Shown here one piece after another: positions 44,458 to 53,854 of a stretch of 64,000 nt of DNA. Below the pieces are notes generated by a model, which ran no database searches, was not told the DNA's origin, and saw nothing but the letters and a program-made list of their open reading frames with translations. The number at the start of each line of letters is the position of its first letter. Within the stretch, counting starts at the first letter, position 1. The position numbers and the translations under genes were made by a program. This DNA comes from Xiheimicrobium sp033763395 (GTDB lineage: Bacteria; Myxococcota; Myxococcia; Myxococcales; Myxococcaceae), in NCBI GenBank assembly GCA_033763395.1, contig JANRKQ010000197.1:14386-78385 (forward strand), read 5' to 3'.

Positions 44458-45660
44458 ATGGGACTGTTGCCGGTCGAGGAGGCGCTGAACCGCGTGCTCG
44501 CGTTGTGCCGCCCGCTCGCGGGGGTGGAGACGACGCTGGCCGAGGCGCTGGGCCGGGTGCTGGTGGAGCCCGTCGTGGCGCGGCGCACCCTGCCCCCGTG
44601 GGACAACTCCGCGATGGACGGCTACGCCCTCCGAGCCGCGGAGCTTTCGGCGCTCGGCACGACGCTGCGGGTGACGTCGACCATTCACGCCGGCCAGCGC
44701 CCCACCGTCGGCGTGGAGCCCGGCACCTGCGCGCGCATCATGACGGGGGCGCCGCTCCCGCCGGGGGCCGATGCGGTGGTGATGCAGGAGAAGGTGCGCG
44801 CCGCCGGCGACCAGGCCACGTTCGACGAGGTCCCCCGGCCTGGCCAGAACGTGCGGCGCCGCGGGGAAGACGTCACCGAAGGCCAGACGCTCCTGAGCGC
44901 AGGCAGCGTGCTGGGCATCGCCGAGGCCGGCGTCGTCTGGAGCCAGGGCCTCGACCGGCTCTCGATTCACAGGTCGCCCAGGGTGGCCATCGCCTCGAGC
45001 GGAGACGAGCTCTGCGACGTCGGCGACGAGCCGAACGGGCGGATCGTCGACACGAACACGCCGGTCATCGACCTGCTGGTGCGCCGCGCCGGAGGCCAGC
45101 CGACGGTGCTGGGCCGCGCGCCCGACCGGCTCGAGGCCGTGACGGAGCTCTTCTCCAGAGGCCTGGGCTTCGACGTGCTCATCACCGTCTCGGGTGCGTC
45201 GGTCGGCGAGAAGGACTTCACCCGCGAGGCACTCACCTCGCTCGGCGTGGCGATGGACTTCTGGAAGGTGGCGATGAAGCCCGGAAAGCCGCTGGCGGTG
45301 GGCACGCGCGGGTCGACGCTCGTCTTCGGGCTGCCCGGCAACCCCGTCTCGGCGATGGTGACGTTCGAGCTCTTCGTGCGGCCGGCGTTGCGCGCGCTCC
45401 AGGGGCTCCCACCGGGCCCTCCCCTGCTTTCGGGGAGGCTCGCCAGCCCCGTGTCCAAGCCGGCCGGACTGCGTCACTTCGCGCGGGCCTCGGTCGAACG
45501 GCGGGGGGCTGAGCTCTGGGCGACTCCGCTGCAAAATCAGTCGTCTGGAGCGCTGACCAGCGCCACGGGGGCCTCACACTTGATTTCGGTGCCGCCCGAT
45601 GTCACGCAGGTGTCTGCCGGCGCGCTCGTCGACCTGGTGCCGGTGTCGTGGAGCGGTTGA
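44458..45660 (+). CDS. moeA: Molybdopterin molybdenumtransferase
   Basis: A 400-residue enzyme that inserts molybdate into molybdopterin-AMP. MoeA domains appear in order: LPVEEALNRVLAL and PPWDNSAMDGYALRA (N-terminal, with the NSAMDGYA signature), RIMTGAPLPPGADAVVMQE, the MogA-like domain with RVAIASSGDEL, DTNTPVIDLL, TVSGASVGEKDF and GLPGNPVSAMVTFE, and a C-terminal beta barrel. ATG at 44458 is preferred; AGGA ten bases upstream is a weak site. Other molybdenum-cofactor genes are not in the window. It is divergent from the AKP-tail gene and followed by ribA. Confidence 0.93.
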   Translation: MGLLPVEEALNRVLALCRPLAGVETTLAEALGRVLVEPVVARRTLPPWDNSAMDGYALRAAELSALGTTLRVTSTIHAGQRPTVGVEPGTCARIMTGAPLPPGADAVVMQEKVRAAGDQATFDEVPRPGQNVRRRGEDVTEGQTLLSAGSVLGIAEAGVVWSQGLDRLSIHRSPRVAIASSGDELCDVGDEPNGRIVDTNTPVIDLLVRRAGGQPTVLGRAPDRLEAVTELFSRGLGFDVLITVSGASVGEKDFTREALTSLGVAMDFWKVAMKPGKPLAVGTRGSTLVFGLPGNPVSAMVTFELFVRPALRALQGLPPGPPLLSGRLASPVSKPAGLRHFARASVERRGAELWATPLQNQSSGALTSATGASHLISVPPDVTQVSAGALVDLVPVSWSG

Positions 45661-45683
45661 GTGTTTGTGCAACCTTTGTTGAG

Positions 45684-45698
45684 GGTCAGCATCTGACC
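45684..45698. other. Hairpin between moeA and ribA (first of two)
   Basis: GGTCAG-CAT-CTGACC, a perfect six-base stem, 23 bases after the moeA stop. A second stem, CGTTG-GGCAG-CAACG (45701-45715), follows at once. There is no T-run; attenuation or terminator function is only possible. The gap is too short for an FMN riboswitch. Confidence 0.3.
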
Positions 45699-45758
45699 AT
45701 CGTTGGGCAGCAACGCGCCCGGTAATCACGCCGGGGCCACTCTGAATCCGAGGTCACG

Positions 45759-46430
<672 letters not shown>

Positions 46431-47311
46431 TTCCAGAAAACCCGCGGCGAAGCCGGCGAAAGCCGCGTTGACGCTGCGGTTCTGGGGTGTGCGCGGGTCC
46501 ATTCCCTCGCCGGGTCCAGAGACGGCTCGCTACGGCGGCAACACGCCGTGCGTCGAGATTCGCATCGGCGATGAGCTGGTGATCTTCGATCTGGGCACGG
46601 GGGTGCGCGAGTTCGGTCAGGCCGCGCCCCGCCCCGTCGAAGGCCACATCTTCATCTCGCACTACCACTACGATCACCTACAGGGGCTGCCCTTCTTCGG
46701 CCCCATCTTCGACCCGCGCAGCCGCTTCATCGTGCGCGGGCCGACCCGCGACGGGCGCACGGTGAAGGACGTCATCTCGGGCCAGATGCAGCAGCCCTTC
46801 TTCCCGGTGACGGCCGAGATGGTCTTTCGCGCGCAGCTCGACTACCAGCCCTTCGCGGCCGGAGACCGCGCGCGCATCGGCGACGGCGTCATCACCGCGA
46901 TCGAGACGAACCACCCGGGCGGGAACCTGGCGTACCGCATCGAGAGCAAGGGCAAGTCGGTCGTCTACGCCACCGACACCGAGCACGGCACCGCCCGCGA
47001 CGCCCAGCTCATCGACTTCGCGCGCGACGCCGACGTCCTCATCTACGACGCGATGTACACCGAGGACGAGTACCTGGGCCGGAGCGGCTCTCCGAAGATC
47101 GGCTGGGGCCACTCGACGCTCGAGACGTCGATCAAGGTGGCCGACGAGGCCCGGGTCGGCACGCTGGTGCTGTTCCACCACGAGCCCACCCGCAACGACG
47201 ACGCGATGGACGAGCTCGTGCGCCAGGCGAAGAAGCTGCGGAAGTCGACGATCGCCGCGAAAGAAGGGCTCGTCATTCGGCTCTGAGGCGTCGGGCCTGG
47301 GGGCTCGACGG

Positions 47312-48007
47312 TCAGGACGCCGACGGCGCAGGCGGCTCGGTGGTCGCGGGTGGGGCGGTCTGGGCTGCCTTGAGCGCCTCTTCGTTGAGCTTCTGTTCGC
47401 GCTTCGCGCGCCAGCGGCTGATGAGGAAGCCCACCACGCCAATGACGACGAGGGCGATGAGCACGTTGCGCTGGCCGCGCTTGATGGCGCTGATGAGCTG
47501 GTCGAGCTCTCCGCCGAACCTGAAGCCCAGGTAGACGAAGATGGGCGCCGAGCCGAGCGCGGCGATCGAGTCGTAGAGCGCGAAGCGCGACCACTTCATG
47601 CCGACCGAGCCGGCGGTGAAGTACGTCACCGCGCGCACCCCGGGCAGGAAGCGGGCGATCATCACGATCTTCTCGCCGTGCTTCTTGAAGAGCTGCTCCA
47701 CCCGGGCCCGCTTCTCGGGCGTGACGATGCGCGCGAAGAAGCCCGTGGGCTTCGCCCCCACCTTCGACCCGACCCGCCGGCCGAAGAAGAAGATCATCGA
47801 ATCGCCGACGATGATGCCGAGGTAGCCCGTCGCCATCATCAGATCGAGCCGCGCCTTGCCGTCGTGCACGAGGTAGCCGCCCAGAATGAGCGACACGTCC
47901 TCTGGCAGCGGCAGGCCCAGGCCGCAGATGAACAAGATGCCGAACACCACCAGGTAGGCGAAGACGCCGCTGGTGCTGCCGACGAGGTTGAAGAGGAAGC
48001 TGTCCAC
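47312..48007 (-). CDS. DedA-family membrane protein
   Basis: A 231-residue inner-membrane protein of the DedA/SNARE-associated family. Characteristic pieces are GLPLPEDVSLILGGYLV, YLGIIVGDSMIFFFGRRVG, FLPGVRAVTYFTAGSVGMKW (conserved Arg and Gly) and SAPIFVYLGFRFG. DedA proteins are linked to undecaprenyl-phosphate or lipid flipping and to membrane potential homeostasis. GTG at 48007 gives VDSFLFNLV before the first helix. The C-terminus ends in a charged helix and Pro-rich tail. It is the second gene after the exported protein at 48015 (seven-base gap). Confidence 0.88.
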   Translation of the reverse strand: MDSFLFNLVGSTSGVFAYLVVFGILFICGLGLPLPEDVSLILGGYLVHDGKARLDLMMATGYLGIIVGDSMIFFFGRRVGSKVGAKPTGFFARIVTPEKRARVEQLFKKHGEKIVMIARFLPGVRAVTYFTAGSVGMKWSRFALYDSIAALGSAPIFVYLGFRFGGELDQLISAIKRGQRNVLIALVVIGVVGFLISRWRAKREQKLNEEALKAAQTAPPATTEPPAPSAS

Positions 48008-48014
48008 TTGTCCC

Positions 48015-49019
48015 TTACTTCTTGGGACCAGGGCGGCTGGTTTCAACCCGTTGCATGGCGTCGAGCACCCACCCTTCGACCGGCTTGCCGTCGTCGAACA
48101 TCTTCGAGACGGCCTTCACCCCGAAGTAGCCGCGGTTCGAGGCGGCCTCCCAGGCAGCGTCGTTGGCGTCCATCGCGCGCAGCGCCACGGCCAGCGTCAG
48201 CACCGCGGTCGCGTAGTCCTGCACGTTCTGCTCGGTGGCCCCCGCCAGCTGCGCCTCGCGGAGCACCTGCGCGCCGCCGCCCCACCCGGCGATCTTCTTC
48301 GCGACCTGCGGCTCGATCGACAGCCGCGCGAACTCGCGCACCAGGCCCTCGACGTTCGGCTTGTCGGAGGGGCCGACGAGGAGGAAGGCCTCTCCGTTCT
48401 CGCCGGCCACCGCGCGCACCGTGTCCTGGGCGTCGAGCAGGTTCACCACGAGCAGCGCTTCCTGGCTGTCGGGGGTCTTGAGCGTTGCGCGCGCCTTCGA
48501 CAGCGGCCCGTCGAGCACCGAGAGGTACCCCTTGAGCGCCTTGCGGTAGTCGCCCTGCACCTGCGCCATCAGCTCGTCGAGCTTCCAGCCGGTCCACGCC
48601 TTCTGCAGCACGCCCTCGAGGCCCTTGAGATCCTGCAGATCCTTCGCCTTCGCGCCGGTGCCGAACGGCGGCTGCGAGGTGCCGACGACGTACGAGAGGT
48701 AGCGGCGCAAGGGCACCTGGTGCGAGTCGAAGAAGGCGTCGGCGGCCTTGCGCACGTCGGGATCTCCGCCGATGACGCGCCCACGCACGGCCTGCCGCAC
48801 CGGGTGGTAGACCACCTTGGGGATCGGGTTGCTGCGCGTCACCGGGCCCTGGTCGAAGCCCATGGCGTTGAAGATCGCGAAGAGCGCGAAGATGCGCTCG
48901 TCGTTGCGCAGCTCGACGCCGTCACCCGTGTAGAGGCTGGCGAACCAGTCGCCCTGCGAAGCAGCCAGGGCAGACGACGAGAGGAGAACCGCGGCGACGG
49001 CCGGGAACAGTGCGCGCAT
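48015..49019 (-). CDS. Exported hypothetical protein
   Basis: A 334-residue protein with a clear signal peptide (LFPAVAAVLLSSSALAASQG). The mature part is mostly helical (FALFAIFNAMGFDQGPVTRS, AWTGWKLDELMAQVQGDYRK, ATAVLTLAVALRAMDANDAA). I recognise no catalytic motif or family. ATG at 49019 is chosen because it starts the signal; an in-frame ATG 36 bases earlier is less likely. It is operon-linked with the DedA gene, so it may act in the envelope. Confidence 0.75.
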   Translation of the reverse strand: MRALFPAVAAVLLSSSALAASQGDWFASLYTGDGVELRNDERIFALFAIFNAMGFDQGPVTRSNPIPKVVYHPVRQAVRGRVIGGDPDVRKAADAFFDSHQVPLRRYLSYVVGTSQPPFGTGAKAKDLQDLKGLEGVLQKAWTGWKLDELMAQVQGDYRKALKGYLSVLDGPLSKARATLKTPDSQEALLVVNLLDAQDTVRAVAGENGEAFLLVGPSDKPNVEGLVREFARLSIEPQVAKKIAGWGGGAQVLREAQLAGATEQNVQDYATAVLTLAVALRAMDANDAAWEAASNRGYFGVKAVSKMFDDGKPVEGWVLDAMQRVETSRPGPKK

Positions 49020-49111
49020 GAGGGAGTGGGTAACCCACCGAGCCGGGTCGTTCAAGCATGCGCGACACCGGCCAGTCAGGACGGGAAGGCGCCGAGGGCG
49101 CCGCGCGTTCG

Positions 49112-49564
49112 CTACGGCTTAACCAGCGTCTTCAGGGCGTCCTTCGTGGTGATGATCTTCTGACCGAACGACGTACAGATGGCCATCAACAGCTTGATGC
49201 AGGCCTGGGGTTTGACCCCCATCAGCTTCTGGAAGTCGGCCTGACGAATCTCGAACGCCGTCACGGCCGTGACCGCGGTGGCTGTGCACTGCCGCTGGCC
49301 CGTGGTGATGAGGCTCAGCTCGCCCAGCCAGTCGCCGGGGCCGAGCTCACCCATCGCCAGGTCGGCGCCCTTGTCGTTCTTCGTGCTGAGCGAGACGCGC
49401 CCGTCACCGATGATGATGAGCGTGTCGCTCACCATGTTCTCGACGAACAGCGGCGTGCCGGCGGGGTACGTCCGTGGCGAGGCGATGCCGGCGAGAATGC
49501 CGACCCCCGTGTCCGTAAAACCTGAGAGCAGCGGGCTCGCGCGGAGCGCGGCGGCGGCGTCCAT
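49112..49564 (-). CDS. Cyclic-nucleotide-binding-domain protein
   Basis: A 150-residue protein consisting of one cNMP-binding beta-roll: FTDTGVGILAGIASPRTYPA, LFVENMVSDTLIIIGDGRVS and the phosphate-cassette-like GPGDWLGELSLITTGQRQCT. The cassette has GELS and a following Arg, so nucleotide binding is plausible. There is no DNA-binding helix-turn-helix, so it is a regulator subunit or sensor rather than a CRP-type transcription factor. ATG at 49564 is preferred to a longer open frame. Confidence 0.88.
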   Translation of the reverse strand: MDAAAALRASPLLSGFTDTGVGILAGIASPRTYPAGTPLFVENMVSDTLIIIGDGRVSLSTKNDKGADLAMGELGPGDWLGELSLITTGQRQCTATAVTAVTAFEIRQADFQKLMGVKPQACIKLLMAICTSFGQKIITTKDALKTLVKP

Positions 49565-49616
49565 TCGCAAGCGACCTAGCACGACTCCAGCCGGGGTTCC
49601 CGATTTCAGTGCGGCT

Positions 49617-50831
49617 TCACTGCGGGGGTGGCGCCAGGCGCGCACACTCGGCCTTCGCCTTCTCGACCCCCAGCCGCGCGGCCTCACAGGCGTCCTGGCC
49701 GGCCCTCGTCGTGTCGCCCTTGAGCTCGAGGATCGCCGCGCGCAGGAGGAACGGCTCGCCGAAGTCGGGTTGATCGGTGATCAACCGGTCGAGCTTGTCG
49801 CGGGCCTCGTCGAGCTCACCGGCCTGGAGCAACAGCAGCGCGAGGTTGAAGCGCGCGTTGACGAACGAGGGCGCCGCGGCCACCGAGGCGATGAAGTGAC
49901 GCCGCGCCTGGTCGACGTCCCTGGCCTTGAGCGCGATGCGGCCCGCGAGGTTGAAGGCCGCCGCGAAGCCGGGACAGCCAAGCGCGCGCTCGAGTGAGGG
50001 GTGGCGGGTGCCGTCCTGCTCCCACGTCGCGCGCGACAGCAGGTAGGCCGACTCGGGCGTCGGGTCGACGAGGGCCAGCGCGGTGGGGTCGGTGGCGATG
50101 GCCGCCAGCCGGGCGGCGTCGTCGGGGCGGCGGCAGGCGATCGGTGGAGCCGGCTCCTTCCAGCCCGCGTACACGGCGTCGAGCTTCGCGAAGGGCGAGG
50201 CGACCGGCAGCGGCGCGGTCGGCGTCGGAGGCGGCGGCCGTGTCACCAGAACGCCGACGCCAGCCAGCACGGCGAGGCCCACCACGCCACCGACCAGCGG
50301 CAAGGGGCTGCGGCCCTTCGGCGCTGGCGGTACGGCCCGGGGCGCCGTGGCTCCCGAGGCGGTCACCGGCGCAGGTGTGCGGAGGTTGGGATCGATGGTG
50401 ATGCCCCGGCGCGTCGCGAACCAGCTCAACACCGCGAGCATCGAGTTGAGCGAGGCGACGACCTCTTCCTGGCCCACGCTGACACCCTGATCGTCGAGCT
50501 TGCCGGCGTGATCGTGCGACGACAGGTTGCCCCACGCCTGCACCGTGCCCATGTGCGCGAGGATCGTCGTCGGCACCATGCCGGCGTTCGCCTGTTGGCG
50601 GAACTTCGTGATCAGCTCGTCGAGCATCGCCTTGCCGGGGGTCTGCTTCAGCTCCTCGCTCACGAGCGAGCGCAGCAGCGCCTCGAGCACCAGCCGCGCG
50701 TTCTGCATCACGCCCTTGTAGTCACCGGCCCGGCCACGGCTCACCATGGCCTCGAGATCGGCCTGGAGCCGCCCGAAGTGCGGCGCGTACCCAGCCAGGC
50801 GGTTCAGCAACGGCTCGAGCTCGACGGCCAT
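49617..50831 (-). CDS. DUF4145-like/HEPN-type N-terminus with membrane helix and TPR tail
   Basis: A 404-residue protein. Residues 30-130 (QNARLVLEALLRSLVSEELK, then MLDELITKFRQ and VQAWGNLSSHD) look like the DUF4145/HEPN-type helical domain. One membrane helix follows near 175-197 (PLPLVGGVVGLAVLAGVGVL), then a Pro-rich linker. The C-terminal TPR part (AFNLAGRIALKARDVDQARR, LALLLLQAGELDEARDKLDR) would lie across the membrane. It begins four bases after the CsgG-like gene stop and is probably its partner. Function unknown. Confidence 0.7.
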   Translation of the reverse strand: MAVELEPLLNRLAGYAPHFGRLQADLEAMVSRGRAGDYKGVMQNARLVLEALLRSLVSEELKQTPGKAMLDELITKFRQQANAGMVPTTILAHMGTVQAWGNLSSHDHAGKLDDQGVSVGQEEVVASLNSMLAVLSWFATRRGITIDPNLRTPAPVTASGATAPRAVPPAPKGRSPLPLVGGVVGLAVLAGVGVLVTRPPPPTPTAPLPVASPFAKLDAVYAGWKEPAPPIACRRPDDAARLAAIATDPTALALVDPTPESAYLLSRATWEQDGTRHPSLERALGCPGFAAAFNLAGRIALKARDVDQARRHFIASVAAAPSFVNARFNLALLLLQAGELDEARDKLDRLITDQPDFGEPFLLRAAILELKGDTTRAGQDACEAARLGVEKAKAECARLAPPPQ

Positions 50832-50835
50832 GGGC

Positions 50836-51522
50836 CTACTTTGCCAGCGCCGCGAGGTCGACGCGCGCCAGAATGAAGTCCGGCTGCGCTTTCAGCACCT
50901 CGTTGAGCAGCACCCGCTGCTTGTCCGGTTGTTTCGTGTCCTTCGCATCGAGTGCCTGCGCGTACTTGACCGCCGTCTCGAGCGGGAGCTTGTAGGCGCG
51001 CTTCGGTGGCGGGGTCAGTGACAGCCGCGTCGGGTCGGTGAGGCCCTTCAGCAGCTTCGCCACCAGCTCCTGCTCGCCGGCCAGCACGTCGTCGTCGACC
51101 ACCACCGCGCGCGCGCTGGCGATGACGCGGGCCTCGAGCACCGAGATGACGCGGGCGTCGATGAGCAGCTTGCCCTTCACGTGCGGGAGGATCGTGCCCG
51201 TCACCTGGTAGTGCGCGCCGAGGAGCTGCCCGAGCTTCACCGCGGTGGACTGGTCGAACGCCTTCGTGCCCTGGAGCTTCTGCTCCTTGAGCACCTCTTC
51301 CAGACGGGAGCGCTCGACGACCGAGAGCTGCCGGCTCTCGACGAGATCGGTGATGAGCATCTCGGCCAGGCCCTTGCGGAAGATGGTGAGCTCGCCGAGT
51401 CGATCATCGATCTCGAAGTACAGCACCGAGACGACCGGCCTGGCCGTGCCAGCGTCGGCCTGCGCCCAGGTGGCCGGGGCCAGCAGCCAGAGGACGGACA
51501 GGAGCAGTCGCTTCACCAGCAT
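50836..51522 (-). CDS. CsgG/LpoB-like exported protein
   Basis: A 228-residue protein with a signal peptide (LLLSVLWLLAPATWAQADAG). The core VVSVLYFEIDDRLGELTIFR, GLAEMLITDLVESRQLSVVE, RSRLEEVLKEQKLQGTKAFD and GAHYQVTGTILP match the CsgG/FlgO/LpoB-type fold, in which a short amphipathic loop follows the first strand. It is smaller than true CsgG curli pores and has no lipobox Cys, so it is probably a periplasmic sensor or assembly factor. ATG at 51522 has AGAGGG seven bases upstream. A larger homologue lies at 53855. Confidence 0.75.
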   Translation of the reverse strand: MLVKRLLLSVLWLLAPATWAQADAGTARPVVSVLYFEIDDRLGELTIFRKGLAEMLITDLVESRQLSVVERSRLEEVLKEQKLQGTKAFDQSTAVKLGQLLGAHYQVTGTILPHVKGKLLIDARVISVLEARVIASARAVVVDDDVLAGEQELVAKLLKGLTDPTRLSLTPPPKRAYKLPLETAVKYAQALDAKDTKQPDKQRVLLNEVLKAQPDFILARVDLAALAK

Positions 51523-51553
51523 CGTTCTACCCTCTTTCGCTCCGCGCGCGGCG

Positions 51554-51559
51554 TATGCT
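51554..51559 (+). promoter_or_regulatory. -10-like hexamer for the CorA-like gene
   Basis: TATGCT 11 bases before the ATG at 51571, without Shine-Dalgarno; the match to TATAAT is the best of the set. Confidence 0.4.
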
Positions 51560-51570
51560 GGCCGACGCGC

Positions 51571-53853
51571 ATGGACGACGCCCTGTCGCGGACCGTCGAG
51601 GCCCTCCTCGACCCGGCCCGAATCACCTGGAGCTTCCAGCGGCCCAACCCCGGAGACGAGCCCGGAGAGCAGGAATTCTTCATCGGCACCGGCACCCGCG
51701 AGGCCGGCAAGCCGGCGCACCCGCGCATGCTCAACTGGAAGCTGCCGCAGTGGCGCGGAGCCAACCTGCGCTCGTCGACCGAGGCGGTGATGGCCAGCCC
51801 GGAGGCCCTCGACGCCGCGAAGGGGCCCCTCACCTTCCGCTCGCACGAGCCGACCCTCGACGTGACGGTGGGCGCGGTGCTGGCGAGCTACCGCGCGCTG
51901 CACCACCGCTGGCCCGAGGGCGCGCCGGCGCTGGTCGAGTACGTCAGCGAGTGGGAGCAGGGCCGCACCGAGTCCGCCGGCAGCTACGACCGCGCCCTGG
52001 CGTCGGTCTTCTACGCGTCGCTGCACGTGTTTCGCTCGAGCGGCAGCGTGCGGCCCCTGGTCGAGCTCATCGGGGAGGTGCTGTCGCTCACGCCCACCCC
52101 GGCCATGCTCGCCGCCCTGCCTGGGCAGCTCATCCCCGCGCGGGTGACGAGGCGCCTCAAGGCGGACGCCGATCTGTACAAGACGGAGCTCTCGCGCGCC
52201 TGGCGGGTGCAGCTCGATCTGCCGCTCGATCACGCGGTGGACGCCGGCTATCGCCGAATCGACGGGCTGTTCCTCTCGTCTCCCCAGGACGTCACCGTGC
52301 TCAAGCTGCTCGCCCGGCCCGACGCGCAGGCCTCGTCGTACGGGCGCGGCTTCGAGTTGATGGCGGTGCACGCGCCGAACGAGCCGACGAGCTGGGGCAA
52401 GCACACCATCTCGATTCCGCCCGAGAGCGCGGGGACGCTGGCCGATCTGGCCCTGACGCTCGACGTCAAGGAGGGCCCGAACGCCCCCGACGGCACCGCG
52501 CGCGCGAAGGGCAAGCCCCGGTTCTCGCACCAGCCGGCGGAGCTCGAGGGCCTGTCAGACCCCTGGTACTCCGACGGGTACGCGTGGCCGAAGGGGCGAT
52601 CGACGATCGTGGCGCCGCCCTTCGCTGGCACCCGGCTCGATCGGGAAGCCGTGTGGGAGACCATCTGGCAGCGCTTCCACGTCGGTCGAAACGTGCACGT
52701 CACCTCGGCGCGCACGGTGTTCGTCCGGCCGGTGGAGGTGCATCGGTCGGTGAGCGTGGGGTTCCTCGAGCAGGCCGGCTTCACCCGCACGCCGTGGGTC
52801 GAGGCGCGAGGGGGGCTGTTGCCGTCGGTCGGCGTCTCGTTCCTCGGCGATGCCCACGATGGCGACGTGCTGCACTACGAGAAGGCCGTGGGCGAGCGCG
52901 TCGTGCACCTGTCGCTCTACCCGAGCCGGCTCGCGCTGCTGTGGGTCGAGCAGACGAGCGGCCCCTCGACGCTCCTCGAGCTCGCGCACCGGCAGGCGTC
53001 GTTGGTGGCCGGGCGGGCCCTCGACGAGCTCAAGCCCGTGCGCGATCTCGCCGACGTGACCCGCCCCGTGGGCCTCGAGCGCTGGCAGGTCTTCGGGGCG
53101 TACCGCATCAACCGCGCGCGCTCGACGATGCTGGACGACTCGCGCTCGGTGCAGGGGCTCTTTCACGCGCTCGCCAGCGGAGAGGCGCCGACCCTCGCCA
53201 ACCTGCCCAGCGAGGCCGAGGCCCAGGCCACCACCGTGCAGCGGCACCGCGACCTCGAACACTGGATGACGTCGACCGGCGGGGCCCGGCTCGAGCTCGA
53301 GCTCGAGGACGTGAAGGCGCCGCCACCGCTCGATGGGGACTTCGCGCTGTTTCTCCTCACGACCGGCCAGCGCTACGCCGCGTTCGAGATCACCCGCCGC
53401 ATGGGCGAGCTCGAGCGCCGCTCCCGCCGCAGCCGCTGGGCTTCGCTCACGCCCACCACCACGCTGCGCGCCGACGTCATGAGCTTCACCAACGCGCTCT
53501 GGTACGCGCGGGTCAGCGACGAGCCCGACGTGAACGCCCGCTACGACGCGTGGCGCCGGCTCCACGGCATGCCCGAGACGGTGGACTCGTTGCGCAGCCA
53601 GACCGCCGAGCTCGACGAGTACCGCAAGGAGCGCTTCGAGAAGATGACCGGCGTCTTGCTGTTCCTCTTCCTGCCCATCACCATCGCCACGGGGTTCTTC
53701 TCGGGCGCGCAGTTCAACGAGATGGAGCTGCGCGTCGGCCTGCCGTGGACGACCGGTGGGTGGAGGATCTTCCTCATCTACACGGCGGTCTTCACCGTGC
53801 TGGTGTTCGGCGCGGTGCTGCTGGCGCGGCTGCTCTCGTGGCGCAGGCGCTGA
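51571..53853 (+). CDS. Large protein with CorA-like C-terminal membrane pair
   Basis: A 760-residue protein. The long N-terminal part is soluble with no signal peptide and no recognised family. The end resembles CorA-type channels: a stalk-like helix (TAELDEYRKERFEKMTGVLL), a first membrane helix (LLFLFLPITIATGFFSGAQF), a short loop and a second helix (IFLIYTAVFTVLVFGAVLLA) with a basic tail. The Gly-Met-Asn selectivity signature is replaced by SGAQFNE, so metal transport is uncertain. The gene is convergent with the CsgG-like gene at 53855, one base apart, and is divergent from the smaller CsgG-like gene, suggesting a functional cluster. Confidence 0.7.
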   Translation: MDDALSRTVEALLDPARITWSFQRPNPGDEPGEQEFFIGTGTREAGKPAHPRMLNWKLPQWRGANLRSSTEAVMASPEALDAAKGPLTFRSHEPTLDVTVGAVLASYRALHHRWPEGAPALVEYVSEWEQGRTESAGSYDRALASVFYASLHVFRSSGSVRPLVELIGEVLSLTPTPAMLAALPGQLIPARVTRRLKADADLYKTELSRAWRVQLDLPLDHAVDAGYRRIDGLFLSSPQDVTVLKLLARPDAQASSYGRGFELMAVHAPNEPTSWGKHTISIPPESAGTLADLALTLDVKEGPNAPDGTARAKGKPRFSHQPAELEGLSDPWYSDGYAWPKGRSTIVAPPFAGTRLDREAVWETIWQRFHVGRNVHVTSARTVFVRPVEVHRSVSVGFLEQAGFTRTPWVEARGGLLPSVGVSFLGDAHDGDVLHYEKAVGERVVHLSLYPSRLALLWVEQTSGPSTLLELAHRQASLVAGRALDELKPVRDLADVTRPVGLERWQVFGAYRINRARSTMLDDSRSVQGLFHALASGEAPTLANLPSEAEAQATTVQRHRDLEHWMTSTGGARLELELEDVKAPPPLDGDFALFLLTTGQRYAAFEITRRMGELERRSRRSRWASLTPTTTLRADVMSFTNALWYARVSDEPDVNARYDAWRRLHGMPETVDSLRSQTAELDEYRKERFEKMTGVLLFLFLPITIATGFFSGAQFNEMELRVGLPWTTGGWRIFLIYTAVFTVLVFGAVLLARLLSWRRR

Positions 53854-53854
53854 G

